In this document: positions 44,893-57,863 of the stretch, piece after piece
Numbering within the stretch: the first letter of the stretch is position 1
Layout: each line of letters begins with the position of its first letter
Assembly: GCA_037447655.1 (NCBI GenBank)
Contig: JBBHKE010001559.1
Span: 1-64,000, forward strand
Source of the DNA: Zygnema cylindricum
Lineage: Eukaryota > Streptophyta > Zygnematophyceae > Zygnematales > Zygnemataceae
DNA length: 64,000 nt
Direction of reading: 5' to 3'
The notes under the pieces: generated by a model
Told to the model about the DNA's origin: nothing
Databases searched by the model: none
The model's input: the letters and a program-made list of their open reading frames with translations, nothing else
Translations under genes and position numbers: made by a program

Positions 44893-47800
44893 AATTTAGG
44901 TAACAATTCGTTTTATGGCTAACAATTTGCGTAAGTTAGGTAACAATTTCTGTTATCGTAACAGTTTGTGTAAGTTATGTAACCATTCTTGTTAGCGCTA
45001 ACAGTTTGTGCAAATTAGGTGAAAATTCTTGTTATCCCTAACTTTTTGTGTAATTTAGGTAACAATTCTTGTTATCGCTAATGGTATGTGCAATTTAGGT
45101 AACAATTCTTGTTATCGCTAACAGTTTGTGTAAGTTAGGTAACCATTATTGTTAGCGCTAACAGTATGTGTAATCTAGGTTACAATTCTTGTTATCGCTA
45201 ACAGTTTGTGTAATTTAGGTAACAATTCATGTTATCGCTAACAGTTTGCGTAAGTTAGGTAACAATTTCTATTATCGCTAAGAGTTTGTGTAAGTAACGT
45301 AACCATTCTTGTTAGCGGTAATAGTTTTTGCAAATTAGGTAACAATTCTTCTTAACGCTAAAAGTTTGTGTAATTTAGGTAACAATTCTTGTTTTCGCTT
45401 ATAGTTTGTGTAAGTTAGGTAACCATTTTTGTTAACGCTCATAGTTTGTGTACTTTAGGTAACATTTCCTGTTATCACTAACTATTTGTGTAAGTTAGGT
45501 AACCATTATTGTTAGGCTAACAGTTTGTGTACTTTAGGTAACAATTCCTGTCAGCGCTAACTGTTTGTTTAATTTAGGTAACATTTCTTATTATCGCTAA
45601 TAGTTTGTGTAATTTAGGTTACAATTCTTGTTATTGCTAATAGTTTGTGTAATTTTGGAAACAATTCCTGTTATCGCTAACTATTTGTGTAATTTAGGTA
45701 ACATTTCTTCTTATCTCTAATTGTTTGTTTAATTAAGGAAATAATTCTTGTTATCACTAACAGTTTGTGTAATTTAGGAAAGAATTCATGTTATCGCTAA
45801 CTGTTTGTGTAATTTAGGTAACATTTCTTGTTATCTCTAACTGTTTGTGTAATTTAGGTTATAAATCTTATTATGGATAGCTATTTGTGTAATTTAGGTT
45901 ATAAATCTTGTTATCGCTAACATTTTGTGTGTATTAGGTGACAATTCTTGTTATTGCTAACTCTTTGTGTAATTTAGATATCAAATCATGCTATTGCTAA
46001 CAGTTTGAGTAATTTAGGTAACAATTTTTGTTATCGCTATCATTTTGTAAAATTTAGGTAACAATTCTTTTTATCGCTAACAGTTTGAGTAATTTAGGTA
46101 ACAATTATTGTTATCGCTAACTGTTTGTGTAATTTAGGTAACAATTCGTGTTATCGCTAACAGTTTGTGTATTAAGGTAACAATTCTTGTAGTCGCTAAC
46201 AGTTTGAGTAATTTAGGTAACAATTATTGTTATCGCTAACGGTTTGTGTAACTTAGGTGACAATTCTTGTTATCGCTAATAGTTTGTATAATTTAGGTTA
46301 CAATTCTTGTTATCGCTAACAGTTTGAGTAATTTAGGGAACAATTCTTGTTATCGCTAACGGTGTGTGTAACTTAGGTAACCATTTTTGTTAGCCCTAAC
46401 AGTTTGTGTAAGTTAGATAACAATTCTTGTTATCGCTAACAGTTTGTGTAGTTTAGGTATCAATATTTGTTATCGCTAACAGTTTGTGTAATTTAGGTAA
46501 CAGTTTTTATTATCGCTAAGAGTTGGTGTAATTTAGGTTACGATTCTTGTTATCGCTAACTATTTTTGTGACTTAGGTAATAATTGTTGTTATCGATATT
46601 TTTTCGTGAAATTGAGGTAACAATTCTTATTATCGCTAACAGTTTGTGTAATTTAGGTAACAATTCTTGTTATCGCTATTTTTTCGTGTAATTGAGGTAA
46701 CAATTCTTGTTATCGCTAATAGTTTGTGTGATTTAGGTAACAATTCTTGTTATCGCCAACAGTTTGTGCATTAAGGTAACAATTCTTGTTATCCCTAAAG
46801 GTTTGTGTAACTTAGGTAACCATTTTTGTTAGCCCTTACAGTTTGTGTAATTTAGGTAACAATTATTGTTATCGCTAACAGTTTGTGTAATTTAGAAAAC
46901 AATTTTTGTTATCGCTAACTGTTTTTGTAATTTAGGTAACAATTCTTGTTATCGCTAACAATTTGTGTAATTTGGGTAACAGTTCTTATTATCGCTAATT
47001 ATTTGTGTAATTTAGGTAACAATTCTTGTTATCGATATTTTTCGTGTAATTGAGGAAACAATTCTTGTTATCTCTAACAGTTTGTGTAATTTGGGTAACA
47101 ATTCTTGTTATCGCTAACTATTTGTGTAATTTAGGTCACAATTATTGTTATCGCTAACAGTTTGTGTAATTTAGGTAACAATTTTTGTTATCGCTAACTG
47201 TTTTTGTAATTTAGGTAACAATTCTTGTTATTGCTAAAATTTTGTGTAACTTAGGTAACCATTCTTGTATGCGGTAACAGTTTGTGTAAGTTAGATAACA
47301 ATTCATGTTATCGCTAACAGTTTATGTAAGTTGGGAAACAATTCCTATTAGCGCTAATAGTTTGTGTAAGTTAGGTAAAAATTCTTGTTATCGCTAACTG
47401 TTTGTGTAATTTAGGTAACAATTCTTATAGCGCTAACAATTTATGTAATTTAGATAACAATTCCTGTTATCGCTAACTATTTGTGAAATTAAGGTAACAA
47501 TTCTGGTTTCGCTAACTGTTTGTGTAATCTAGGTAACAATTCTTTTTAGCGCAAACATTTTGTGTAATTTAGGTTACAATTCCTGTTATCTCTCACAGTT
47601 TGTGTAATTTAGGTGATAATTCTTGTTATCGTTAATAGTTTGTGTAACTTAGGTAACCATTATTGGTAGCACTAACTGTATGTGTAATCTAGGTAACAAT
47701 TCTTATAATCGCTAACTGTTTGTGTAATTTAGGTAACAATTCTTGTTTTTGCAAACAATTTGTGTAATCTAGGTAACAATTCTTATTAAAGCTAACAATT

Positions 47801-50162
47801 TGTGTAATTGAGGTAACAATTCATGTTATCGCTAACTGATTGTGTAATTTAGGTAACAATTCTTGTTATCGCTAATTGTGTGTGTAATTTAGGTAACAAT
47901 TTCTGTTATCGCTAACAGTTTGTTTAATTTAGGTAACAATTCTTGTTATTGCTAACAGTCTGTGTAATTTAGGTAACAATTCTTGTTATCGCTAACTGTT
48001 TATGTCAAATAGATAACAATTCCTATTATCGCTAACTGTTTGGGTAATTTAGGTAACAATACTTGTTATCGCTAACAATTTGTGTAATTTAGGTTACAAT
48101 TCTTGTTATTGCAAACAGTTTGTTTAATTTAGGTAACAATTTTTATTATCGCTAACAATTTGTTTTATTGAGGTAACAATTCATGTTATCGCTAACTGTT
48201 TGTGTAATTTAGCTAACAATTCATGTTATCACTAATTGTTTATGTAACTTGGGTAACAATTCCTGTTAGCGCTAATAGTTTGTGTAAGTTAGGTCACAAT
48301 TCCTGTTATCGCTAACTGTTTGTGTAAGTTAGGTAATAATTCCTGTTAGAGCAAACTGTTTGTGTCAAATAGATAACAATTTCTGTTATCGCTAACTATT
48401 TGGGTAATTTAGGTAACAATACTTGTTATCGCTAACAATTTGTGTAATTTAGGTTACAATTCTTGTTATTGCAAACAATTTGTTTAATTTAGGTAACAAT
48501 TCTTATTATCGCTAATATTTTGTGTAATTTAGGTAACAATTCGTGTTATCGCTAACTGTTTGTGTAATTTAGGTAACAATTCTTGTTATCGCTAACAATT
48601 TGTATAGTTTAGGTTACAATTATTGTTATCGCTAACAGTTAATGTAAGTTAGGTAAAAATTATTGTTGTCGCTAACAGGGTGTGTAATTTAGGTAACAAT
48701 TCTTGTTATCGCTAATGATTTGTGTAATTTAGGTAAAAATTCTTGTTATCGCTAACAGTTTGGGTAATTTAGGCAACAATTCTTGTTATCGCTAAGTGTT
48801 TCTGTAATTGAGGTAATTATTCTTGTTATAGCTAACAGTTTGTGTAATTTAGGTAAAAAAAATTGTTATCGCTAACTGTTTGTGTAATTTTGGTCACAAT
48901 TCTTGTTATTGCTAACAATTTGTGTAATTTTGGTAATAATTTTTGTTATGGCTAATACTTTGTGTAATTTAGGTAATAATTCGTGTTATCGCTAACTATT
49001 TCTGTAATTTAGGTAACAATTCTTGTTATCGCTAATGATTTGTGTAATTTAGGTAACAATTCTTGTTATCGCTAATAGTTTGGGTAATTTAGGCAACATT
49101 TCTTGTTATCGCTAACTGTTTGTGTAATTTAGGTAACACTACTTGTTATTGTTAACAATTTGTGTAATTTTGGTAACAATTTTTGTTATCGTTAACCGTT
49201 TGTGTAGTTTAGGTAACAATTCTTGTTATCGCTACCAATTTGTGTAATTTAGGTTACAATCTTTGCTGTCGCTAACAGTTTGTTTAATTTAGGTAACAAT
49301 TATTATTATCGCTAATTGTTTCTGTAATTTAGGAAACAATTCTTGTTATCGCTAATTGTTTGTGTAATTGAGGTAACAAATCTTGTTATCAAAACCAATT
49401 TGTGTAATTTAGTTAACAATTCTTGTTATCGCTAACAGTTTGTGTAATTTAGATTACAATTCTTGTTATCGCTAATTGTTTGTGTAATTTAGGTAACAAT
49501 TTTTGTTATCGCTAACTGTTTGTGTAATTTAGGTCACAATTTTTGTTATCGCTAACAGTTTGTGTAAATTAGGTAACCATGTTTGTTTGCACTAACAGTT
49601 TGTGTAAGTTAGATAACAATTCTTGTTATCGCTAACAGTTTATGTAATTTAGGTAACCATTCTTGTTATCGCTAACTGTTTGTGTAAAATAGGTAACAGT
49701 TCTTGTTATCGCTAACAATTTCCGTAATTTAGGTAACAATTCTTGTTATCGCTAACAATTTGTGTAACTTATGTAACCATTTTTGTTAGCGCTAACAGTT
49801 TGTGTGAATTAGGTAACACTTGTTGTTAGCGCAAACAATTTGTGTAATTTATGTAAGAATTCTGTTTATCGCTAACTGTTTGTGTAATTTAGGTAACAAA
49901 TTTTGGTATCGCTTATTGTTTGTGTAAATTAGGTAACAATTCCTGTAAGTGCCAACAATTTGTGTAATTGAGGTTACATTTCTTGTTATCGCTAACAGTT
50001 ATTGTAATTTAGGTAATAATTCTTGTTATCGCTAACTGTTTGTGTAATATAGGTAATAATTCTTGTTATCGCTAACAATTTGTGTAATTTAGGTAACAAT
50101 TCTTGTTATCGCTAACAATTTGTGTAACTTAGGTAACCATTCTAGTTAGCGCTAACAGTTTG
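44893..50162 (+). repeat. Satellite B array
   Basis: About 132 contiguous forward 40-bp units. Type 1 units dominate from 46400 onward, and several carry the shared variant CTATTTTTTCGTGTAATTGAGG. The last five bases, GTTTG, are the left target-site duplication of the next element. No gene is seen. Confidence 0.95.
48525..49450 (+). repeat. ~925-bp block duplicated at 53592-54517
   Basis: Nearly identical to 53592-54517 at an offset of 5067 bp. Markers include GTATAGTTTAGGTTAC, GCTAACAGGGTGTGTAATTT (48671 and 53738), TTTCTGTAATTGAGGTAATT, GGTAAAAAAAATTG and GCTACCAATTTGTG. Only a few differences are visible, so the duplication is recent. The non-autonomous element 50163-52107 lies between the copies. 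Confidence 0.88.
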
Positions 50163-51588
50163 TGTTGTTCTTTGGTCTAAAATAGACCGCAGAAGCGACC
50201 CTAACTATCATGCAAAAGGCTAAGCGAAGCTAGGCCAATGAACAATCATTTGAAATGCATCCTCCATTTAACATGCAATAACTAAGGTTTGATGGAAAAA
50301 TCAACATAAACAAACTTTAGGACAACATCTAAGGTTTGATGGAATAATCAACATAAGCAAACCCTAGGACAAATGCATAAATAATGCATATCAAACAAAC
50401 ATAAAATAACATAAATAAATAATAACAAAAGGAGTGCAATCTCACATAAACATTAGATAAACAAAAGTATATCAATAAACATATTACTCAAATGCATGAC
50501 CTAATCGGCAACCCTAAAAGTCTACATCTTCGGTCCCTACTTTTCATGCTAAGCATTGATTATTTATTCCTAACAAAGCTCATTCCTATATATACACTTG
50601 TGAGCTGTGAACGAATTGCTACATGTCAAAATACCCAACGTACCTTCCACTAAGTAGTATTATATCATGAGAACCTATTACGACAAATAATCCTAACTGT
50701 AAGTGTACACCTGAGAGTCGACCAATCATAAGAGTACACTTGTCTGCAAGTACGACACTGCATACACACAAATTAAAATACCGAAACTGTAATAATCAAC
50801 ACTAAAATATTAATTCACGTAAGACAAAATAATGTTGTATCAAATATTTATACCGACGCGTCCGCAAAATACGCGTCATAAGCGACAACTCGCTTAGTCA
50901 CTCGTAGATAAATCCACGTAGTGAACCGACATCGCATATGTACGGTCCACCTAATAATACGTCATTAAAGATAATGAGATCCCTTGAAACTATCGGCGGA
51001 CGCCATCCGCCTTCCATGTATACCACGAATCACTTGTCAAACAATCCGGAACGTCCAAAAATAAATATTGTGTGATTGACGCGATTTCGCGTCACCACTA
51101 CATAAAAAAATCTCGGCGGCCTATATCCGCCGTCCGTCGCTGTTAATCGGCACCCTTGATGTCGCGCCGCGTAGTCATGAAAATCCACTTTTCAAAACCT
51201 CGTCAAACCATCCAAATTAGTCCGTAACGTTACTACGTACTTCGCCATAAATGCCGCTGACCAAATAAAAAGTACAACTGTCCAAAATTGATACGCCGTA
51301 CCGGCGGCGTTCTTTTTCATTAATGTGCCTGTCGCATTATATTTCGTATGGCCAACGTACATTTTCAAACACTTCGAATATTTCAAAGTCGGATCGCTTC
51401 GCGATCCGCCGTCCATTTCTATTACGCATTCCGCGCCAATTAATTTGTCATTTACGTCACTTTAAATTCATCCGTACAATTACCCCCCAATCCACAAATC
51501 CATTCGAACCACCATATTACATTCGGTTACTAAGTATGCGAACACGCGAGCGCACGACTGTACGAAAATGAATCTTCCAAAAACAACA
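50163..51588 (-). mobile_element. 3' LTR of non-autonomous element
   Basis: A 1426-bp LTR. The outer (U5) edge is TGTTGTTCTTTGGTCT and the inner (U3) edge is TTCCAAAAACAACA next to the polypurine tract. The part ~51385-51560 (GGATCGCTTCGCGATCCGCC...CCATATTAC) resembles the right part of the family-C solo LTRs. The frame leading into the U5 edge has a stop (TTT TAG ACC), so unlike the other LTRs it does not encode a Gag start, consistent with a non-coding element. Confidence 0.85.
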
Positions 51589-52070
51589 CTCCCCCGAAGA
51601 TTTAGTTTCGTAAATCCTTGACGCCACGTCATCATCTGTCACCACTGTCACCTTCTGCTGTCTCCTCCATCTTAATCCGCCAAATGCCTCCGACAGAATT
51701 TTCCACTTGTTCCACCAACGGTTCCGCTGCGCCTTCCGGATCTCTCTCCCCCAAAGGTCGAATCTCCACCTTTCAAAATGCTTCTTCAAAAATAAACATG
51801 TATTTTTCCAAAAATAAAATATCATTTCTCAAAATAAATCATTTTCATTGAGGGTAGACATTTCGGCACTGTCACTAAGTTAACCCTTGGGGCGATGCAA
51901 GATTAAACTCGGCACATACCAACACTATGATAAGGCCGATCTCATGGGTACACAGACACCATTACTGCAATACAACCAGCAAGAACAAAATTAACCCGCT
52001 ACAATGCGTGTGACACAATCCTATCTCGACTTAACCTAACATATGATAGATGGGGTGTGGGCCCATAACC
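51589..52070 (-). other. Internal region of non-autonomous element (PPT to PBS)
   Basis: 482 bp. The polypurine tract TCTTCGGGGGAG (minus) is at 51589-51600 and the PBS at 52055-52070. Between them are only short frames (up to ~100 aa, e.g. 51517-51825 minus) without copia motifs, and an A-rich stretch at ~51785-51850. No gag, protease, integrase or RT is present, so mobility would have depended on proteins of a related autonomous element. Confidence 0.8.
52055..52070 (-). promoter_or_regulatory. Primer-binding site, half initiator tRNA-Met
   Basis: The minus strand reads GGTTATGGGCCCACAC directly after the LTR edge AACAACA. The first 13-14 nt complement the anticodon arm of initiator tRNA-Met (GGGCCCAUAACC core). 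It is the longest such match in the window. From memory, the base after GGGCCCA fits plant initiator tRNA slightly better than animal, which is weak evidence on the host. Confidence 0.87.
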
Positions 52071-52107
52071 TGTTGTTCTTTGGTCTATTTTAGACCAAAG
52101 AACAACA
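52071..52107 (-). mobile_element. Aberrant 37-bp palindromic 5' LTR
   Basis: Arms TGTTGTTCTTTGGTCT and AGACCAAAGAACAACA (16 bp each, perfect) around a 5-bp centre ATTTT. The right 26 bp equal the U5 end of the 1426-bp LTR but in inverted orientation. U3, and so presumably the promoter, is missing. It is bounded exactly by the PBS on one side and the target-site duplication on the other, so it was present at integration. Confidence 0.85.
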
Positions 52108-55100
52108 GTTTGCGTAAGTTAGATAACAATTCGTGTTAGCTCTAAGAGTTTGTGTAATTTAGGTAACAATTCTTTTTATTGCTAATAGTTTGTGTAAGTT
52201 AGGTAAACATTTTTGTTAGCGCTAACAGTTTGTGTACTTTAGGTAACAATTCCTCTTATAGCTAACTGTTTGTGTGAGTTAGGTGACCATTTTTGTTAGC
52301 CCTAACAGTTTGTGTACTTTAGGTAACAATTCTTGTTAGTGCTAACAGTTTTTGTAAGTTAGATAACAATTACTTTTATCGCTAATAGTTGCGTAAGTTA
52401 GGTAACCATTTTTGTTAGCGCTAACAGTTTGTGTAAATTAGGTAACATTTCCAGTTAGCGCAAACAGTTTGTGTAATTTATGTAACAATTCTTGTTATCG
52501 CAAACAGTTATTGTAATTTAGGTAATAATTCTTGTTATCGCTAACTGTTTGTGTAATATAGGTAATAATTCTTGTTATCGCTAACAGTTTGTGTAATTTA
52601 GGTAACAGTTCTTGTTATCGCTAACAATTTGTGTAACTTAGGTAACCATTTTTGTTAGCGCTAACAGTTTGTGTAAGTTAGATAACAATTCCTGTTATCG
52701 CTAACAGTTAGCGTAAGGTAGGTAACAATTCGTGTTATCGCTAACACTTTGTGTAAGTTAGGTAACCATTCTTGTTAGCGCTAACAATTTGTGTAATTTA
52801 GGTAACAATTCTTGCTATCGCTAATAGTTTGTGTAAGTTAGGTAACCATTTTTGTTAGCGCTAACAGTTTGTGTACTTTAGGTAACAATTCCTCTTATAT
52901 CGAACTGTTTGTGTGAGTTAGGTAACCATTTTTGTTAGCCTTAACAGTTTGTGTACTTTAGGTAACAATTCTTGTTAGCGCTAACAGTTTGTGTAAGTTA
53001 GATAACAATTCCTGTTATCGCTAACAGTTTGCGTAAGTTAGGTAACAATTCCTGTTATCGCTAACTTTTTGTGTAATTTAGGTAACAATTCCTGTAAGTG
53101 CCAACAATTAATGTAATTGAGGTTACAATTCTTGTTATCGCTAACAGTTATTGTAATTTAGGTAATAATTCTTGTTATCGCTAACTCTTTGTGTAATATA
53201 GGTAATAATTCTTGTTATCGCTAACAGTTTGTGTAATTTATGTAACAATTCTTGTTATCCCTAACAATGTGTGTAACTTAGGTAACCATTCTTGTTATTG
53301 CTATTTTTTCGTGTAATTGAGATAACAATTATTGTTATCGCTAACAGTTTGTGCATTAAGGTAACAATTCTTGTATCGCTAACGGTTTGTGTAACTTAGG
53401 TAACCATTTTTGTTAGCCCTAACAGTTTGTGTAATTTAGGTAACAATTATTGTTATCGCTAACAGTTTGTGTAATTTAGGTAACAATTTTTGTTATCGCT
53501 TACTGTTTGTGTAATTTAGGTCACAATTATTGTTATCGTTAATTGTTTGTGTAATTTAGGTAACAATTTTTGTGATCGCTAATTGTTTTTGTAATTTAGG
53601 TAACAATTCGTGTTATCGCTAACTGTTTGTGTAATTTAGGTAACAATTCTTGTTATCGCTAACAATTTGTATAGTTTAGGTTACAATTATTGTTATCGCT
53701 AACAGTTAATGTAAGTTAGGTAACAATTATTGTTGTCGCTAACAGGGTGTGTAATTTAGGTAACAATTCTTGTTATCGCTAATGATTTGTGTAATTTAGG
53801 TAAAAATTCTTGTTATCGCTAACAGTTTGGGTAATTTAGGCAACAATTCTTGTTATCGCTAAGTGTTTCTGTAATTGAGGTAATTATTCTTGTTATAGCT
53901 AACAGTTTGTGTAATTTAGGTAAAAAAAATTGTTATCGCTAACTGTTTGTGTAATTTTGGTCACAATTCTTGTTATTGCTAACAATTTGTGTAATTTTGG
54001 TAATAATTTTTGTTATGGCTAATACTTTGTGTAATTTAGGTAATAATTCGTGTTATCGCTAACTATTTCTGTAATTTAGGTAACAATTCTTGTTATCGCT
54101 AATGATTTGTGTAATTTAGGTAACAATTCTTGTTATCGCTAATAGTTTGGGTAATTTAGGCAACATTTCTTGTTATCGCTAACTGTTTGTGTAATTTAGG
54201 TAACACTACTTGTTATTGTTAACAATTTGTGTAATTTTGGTAACAATTTTTGTTATCGTTAACCGTTTGTGTAGTTTAGGTAACAATTCTTGTTATCGCT
54301 ACCAATTTGTGTAATTTAGGTTACAATCTTTGCTGTCGCTAACAGTTTGTTTAATTTAGGTAACAATTATTATTATCGCTAATTGTTTCTGTAATTTAGG
54401 AAACAATTCTTGTTATCGCTAATTGTTTGTGTAATTGAGGTAACAAATCTTGTTATCGCAAACAATTTGTGTAATTTAGTTAACAATTCTTGTTATCGCT
54501 AACAGTTTGTGTAATTTAGGTAACAATTCGTGTTATCGCTAACTGTTTGTGTAATTTAGGTAACAATTCTTGTTATCGCTAACAATTTGTGTAATTTAGA
54601 TTACAATTATTGTTATCGCTAACAGTTTGTGTAAGTTCGGTAACAAATATTGTTATCGCTAACATTCTGTGTAATTTAGGTAACACTTCTTGCAATCGCT
54701 AATGATTTGTGTAATATAGGTAAAAATTCTTGTTATCGCTAATAGTTTGGGTAATTTAGGCAACATTTCTTGTTATCGCTAACTGTTTGTGTAATTTAGG
54801 TAACACTACTTGTTATTGTTAACAATTTGTGTAATTTTGGTAACAATTCTTGTTATCGCTAACAGTTTGTTTAATTTATGTAACAATTATTATTATCGCT
54901 AATTGCTTATGTAATTTAGGTAACAATTCTTGTTATCGCTTGGCGTTTGTGTAATTGAGGTAACAAATCTTGTTATCGCAAACAATTTGTGTAATTTAGT
55001 TAACAATTTTTGTTATCGCTAACACTTTGTGTAATTTAGATTACAATTCTTGTTATCGCTAATTGTTTGTGTAATTTTCGTGACAATTTTTGTTATCGCT

Positions 55101-57863
55101 ATCTTTTTGTGTAATTTAGGTCACAATCATTGTTATCGCTAACAATTTGTGTAATTTAGGTAACAAATCTTGTTATTGTTAACAATTTGTGTAATTTAGA
55201 TAAAATTCTTGTTATTGCTAACCGTTTGTGTAATTTAGGTAACAATACTTGTTATCGCTAACAATTTGTGAAATTTAGGTTACAATTCTTGTTATGGCTA
55301 ACAATTTGTTTAAGTTCGGTAACAAATATTGTTATCGCTAACATTCTGTGTAATTTAGGTGACAATTCTTGTAATCGCTAATGATTTGTGTAATATAGGT
55401 AAAAATTCTTGTTATCGCTAATAGTTTGGGTAATTTAGGCAACATTTCTTGTTATCGTTAATCGTTTGTGTAGTTTAGGTAACAATACTTGTTATCGCTA
55501 ACAATTTGTGTAATTTAGGTTACAATTCTTGTTATCGCTAACAGTTTGTTTAATTTATGTAACAATTATTATTATCGCTAATTGCTTGTGTAATTTAGGT
55601 AACAATTCTTGTTATCGCTAATTGTTTGTGTAATTGAGGTAACAAATCTTGTTATCGCAAACAATTTGTGTAATTTAGTTAACAATTTTTGTTATCGCTA
55701 ACACTTTGTGTAATTTAGATTACAATTCTTGTTATCGCTAACAGTTTGTGTAATTTGGGTAACCATTCTTGTTAGCGCTTACAGTTTGTGTAATTTAGGT
55801 AACCATTCTTGTAAGCGCTAACAGTTTATGTAATTTAGGTAACCATTATTCTTATCGCTAACTGTTTGTGTAATTTAGGTAACACTTCCTGTTATCGCTA
55901 ACAATTTGTGAAATATAGGTAACAATTTTTGTCATTGCTAATAGTTTGAGTAATTTAGGTAACCATTCTTGTTAGCACTAACAGTTTGTGTAAGTTAGAT
56001 AACAATTCCTGTTATTGCTAACAATTTTCGTAAATTAGGTAACAATTCATGTTAGCGCAAACAGTCTGTGTAATTTAGATAACAATTCTTGTTATCTCTA
56101 ACTGTTTGTGTAGTTTAGGTTACAATTCATGTTATCGCTAATAGTTTGTGTAAGTTAGATAACAATTCCTGTTAGCGCTAACAATTTGTGTAATTTAGGT
56201 AACAATTTTGGTTACCGTTGACAATTTGTTTAAGTAAGGTCACAATTCCTGTTATGGCTAACAGTTTCTGTAAGTTAGGTAACCATTCTTGTTATCGCTA
56301 ACTGTTTGTGTATTTTAGGTGACAATTCCCGTTAACGCTAACAGTTTGTGCAATTAAGGTAACAATTCTTGTTATCGCTAACAATTTGTGTAATTTAGGT
56401 AACAATTATTGTTATTGTTAACAATTTGTAAAATTTAGGTTATAATTCTTGTTATCGCTAACAATATGTGTAATTTCGGTAACAATTCTGGTTATCACTA
56501 TCTGTTTGTGTAATTTAGGTATTAATTCTTGTTATCGCTAACAATATGTGTAATTTAGGTGAAAATTCTTCAAATCGCTAACTGTTTGTGTAAGTTAGGT
56601 AACCATTCTTGTTAGTGCTAATAGTTTGTGTAAATTAGATAACAATTCCTATTATCGCTAACTGTTTGTGTAATTTAGGTAACAATTCTTGTTTTCGCTA
56701 ACAGTTTGTGTAATTTAGGTAACCATTTTTGTTATCACTAACAATTTGTGTAATTTAGGTAACAATTCTTGTTATCGCTAACAGTTTGTGTAATTTAGGT
56801 TACCATTCTTGTTAGCGCTAATTGTTCGTGTAATTTAGATAACAAATCCTCTTATCGCTAACAATTTGTGTATTTTAGGTAATAATTTTTGTTATCGCTA
56901 GCAGTTTCTGTAAGTTTGGTAACAATTCCTGTTATCGCTAACAGTTTGTGTAATTTAGATAATAATTCTTGTTATCACTAACAATTTGTGTAATTTAGGT
57001 AACCATTCTTGTTAACGCTAACAATTTGTGTAATTTAGGTAACAATTATTGTTAGCGCTAACAATTTGTGTAATTTAGGTAACAATTCTTGTTAACGCTA
57101 ACTCTTTGTGTAATTTAGGTAACAATTTTTGTTATAGCTAACAGTTTTTGTAAGTTAGGTAACCATTCTTGTTAGCGCTAATAGTTTGTGTAATTTAGGT
57201 AACAATTTATGTTATCCTAACAGTTTGTGTAAGTTAGGTAATAATTCCTGTTAGCGTAGACAGTTTGTGTAAGTTAGGTAACACGCCCTGTTATCGCAAA
57301 CAGTTTGTGTAAGTTAGGTAACCATTCTTGTTAGCGCTATTAGTTTGTGTAATTTAGGTAACAATTCATGTTATCCTAACAGTTTGTGTAACTTAGGTAA
57401 AAATTCCTGTTAGCGCAGACAGTTTGTGTAAGTTAGGTAACACACCCTGTTATCGCTAACAATTTGTGTAAGTTTGATAACAATTCCTGTTATCGCTAAC
57501 AGTTTGTGTAATTTAGGTAACTATTCTTGTTATCGCTAATAGTTTGTCTAATTTAGGTAACAATTATTGTTTGCGCTAACAGTTTGTGTATTTTATACAA
57601 TTCCTCTTATCGCTAACTGTTTGTGTGAGTTAGATAACCATTTTTGTTATCGATAACAGTTTGTGTACTTTAGGTAAGAATTCTTGTTATCGCTATAAGT
57701 TTGTGTAAGTTAGGTTACCATTCTTGTTAGCGCTAACAGTTTGTGTACGTTAGATAACAATTCTTGTTATTGCTAATAGTTTGGTAAGTTAGTAACAATT
57801 CTGTTAGCTAACGTTGTATAAGTTAGGTAACAAATCCTGTTATCGCTAACAGTTTGTGTAAGT
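52108..57863 (+). repeat. Satellite B array
   Basis: About 144 contiguous forward 40-bp units. They include the copy of the 925-bp block (53592-54517) and a 680-bp duplication downstream. From ~57778 to 57825 the units lose bases (TTGGTAAGTTAGTAAC, TTCTGTTAGCTAACG), which looks like local sequence error. The last five bases, TAAGT, are the left target-site duplication of the next element. Confidence 0.95.
54620..55730 (+). repeat. 680-bp duplication in satellite B
   Basis: The series GTTCGGTAACAAATATTG, CTAACATTCTGTG, AATCGCTAATGATTTG, TTTGGGTAATTTAGGCAAC and ATTATTATCGCTAATTGC occurs at ~54625-55060 and again at ~55305-55735. TAACAAATAT is at 54641 and 55320, an offset of about seventeen 40-bp units. 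Parts also match the 925-bp block just upstream. Confidence 0.8.

Larger units (their letters stand above)
50163..52107 (-). mobile_element. Non-autonomous LTR element with U5 sequence at both ends
   Basis: A 1945-bp insertion in satellite B, flanked by perfect duplications GTTTG (50158-50162 and 52108-52112). On the minus strand a 1426-bp 3' LTR (50163-51588) is preceded by a polypurine tract and a 482-bp internal region without gag or pol. The PBS GGTTATGGGCCCAC (52070 leftwards) abuts what should be the 5' LTR. That LTR is only 37 bp (52071-52107), a palindrome with 16-bp arms. As a result the first 26 bases at each outer end are identical in inverted orientation, both being the LTR's U5 end. 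Confidence 0.85.

Noticed and set aside
51192-51851. Several 70-100 aa frames in the non-autonomous element
   Set aside because: Overlapping frames on both strands with no copia motifs; consistent with non-coding LTR and internal sequence.
52060-52107. Captured Gag sequence, because CCCATAACCTGTTGTTCT also occurs at the Gag start of the minus-strand copia
   Set aside because: The shared string is simply the primer-binding site plus the conserved LTR tip (TGTTGTTCT), not a captured gene fragment.
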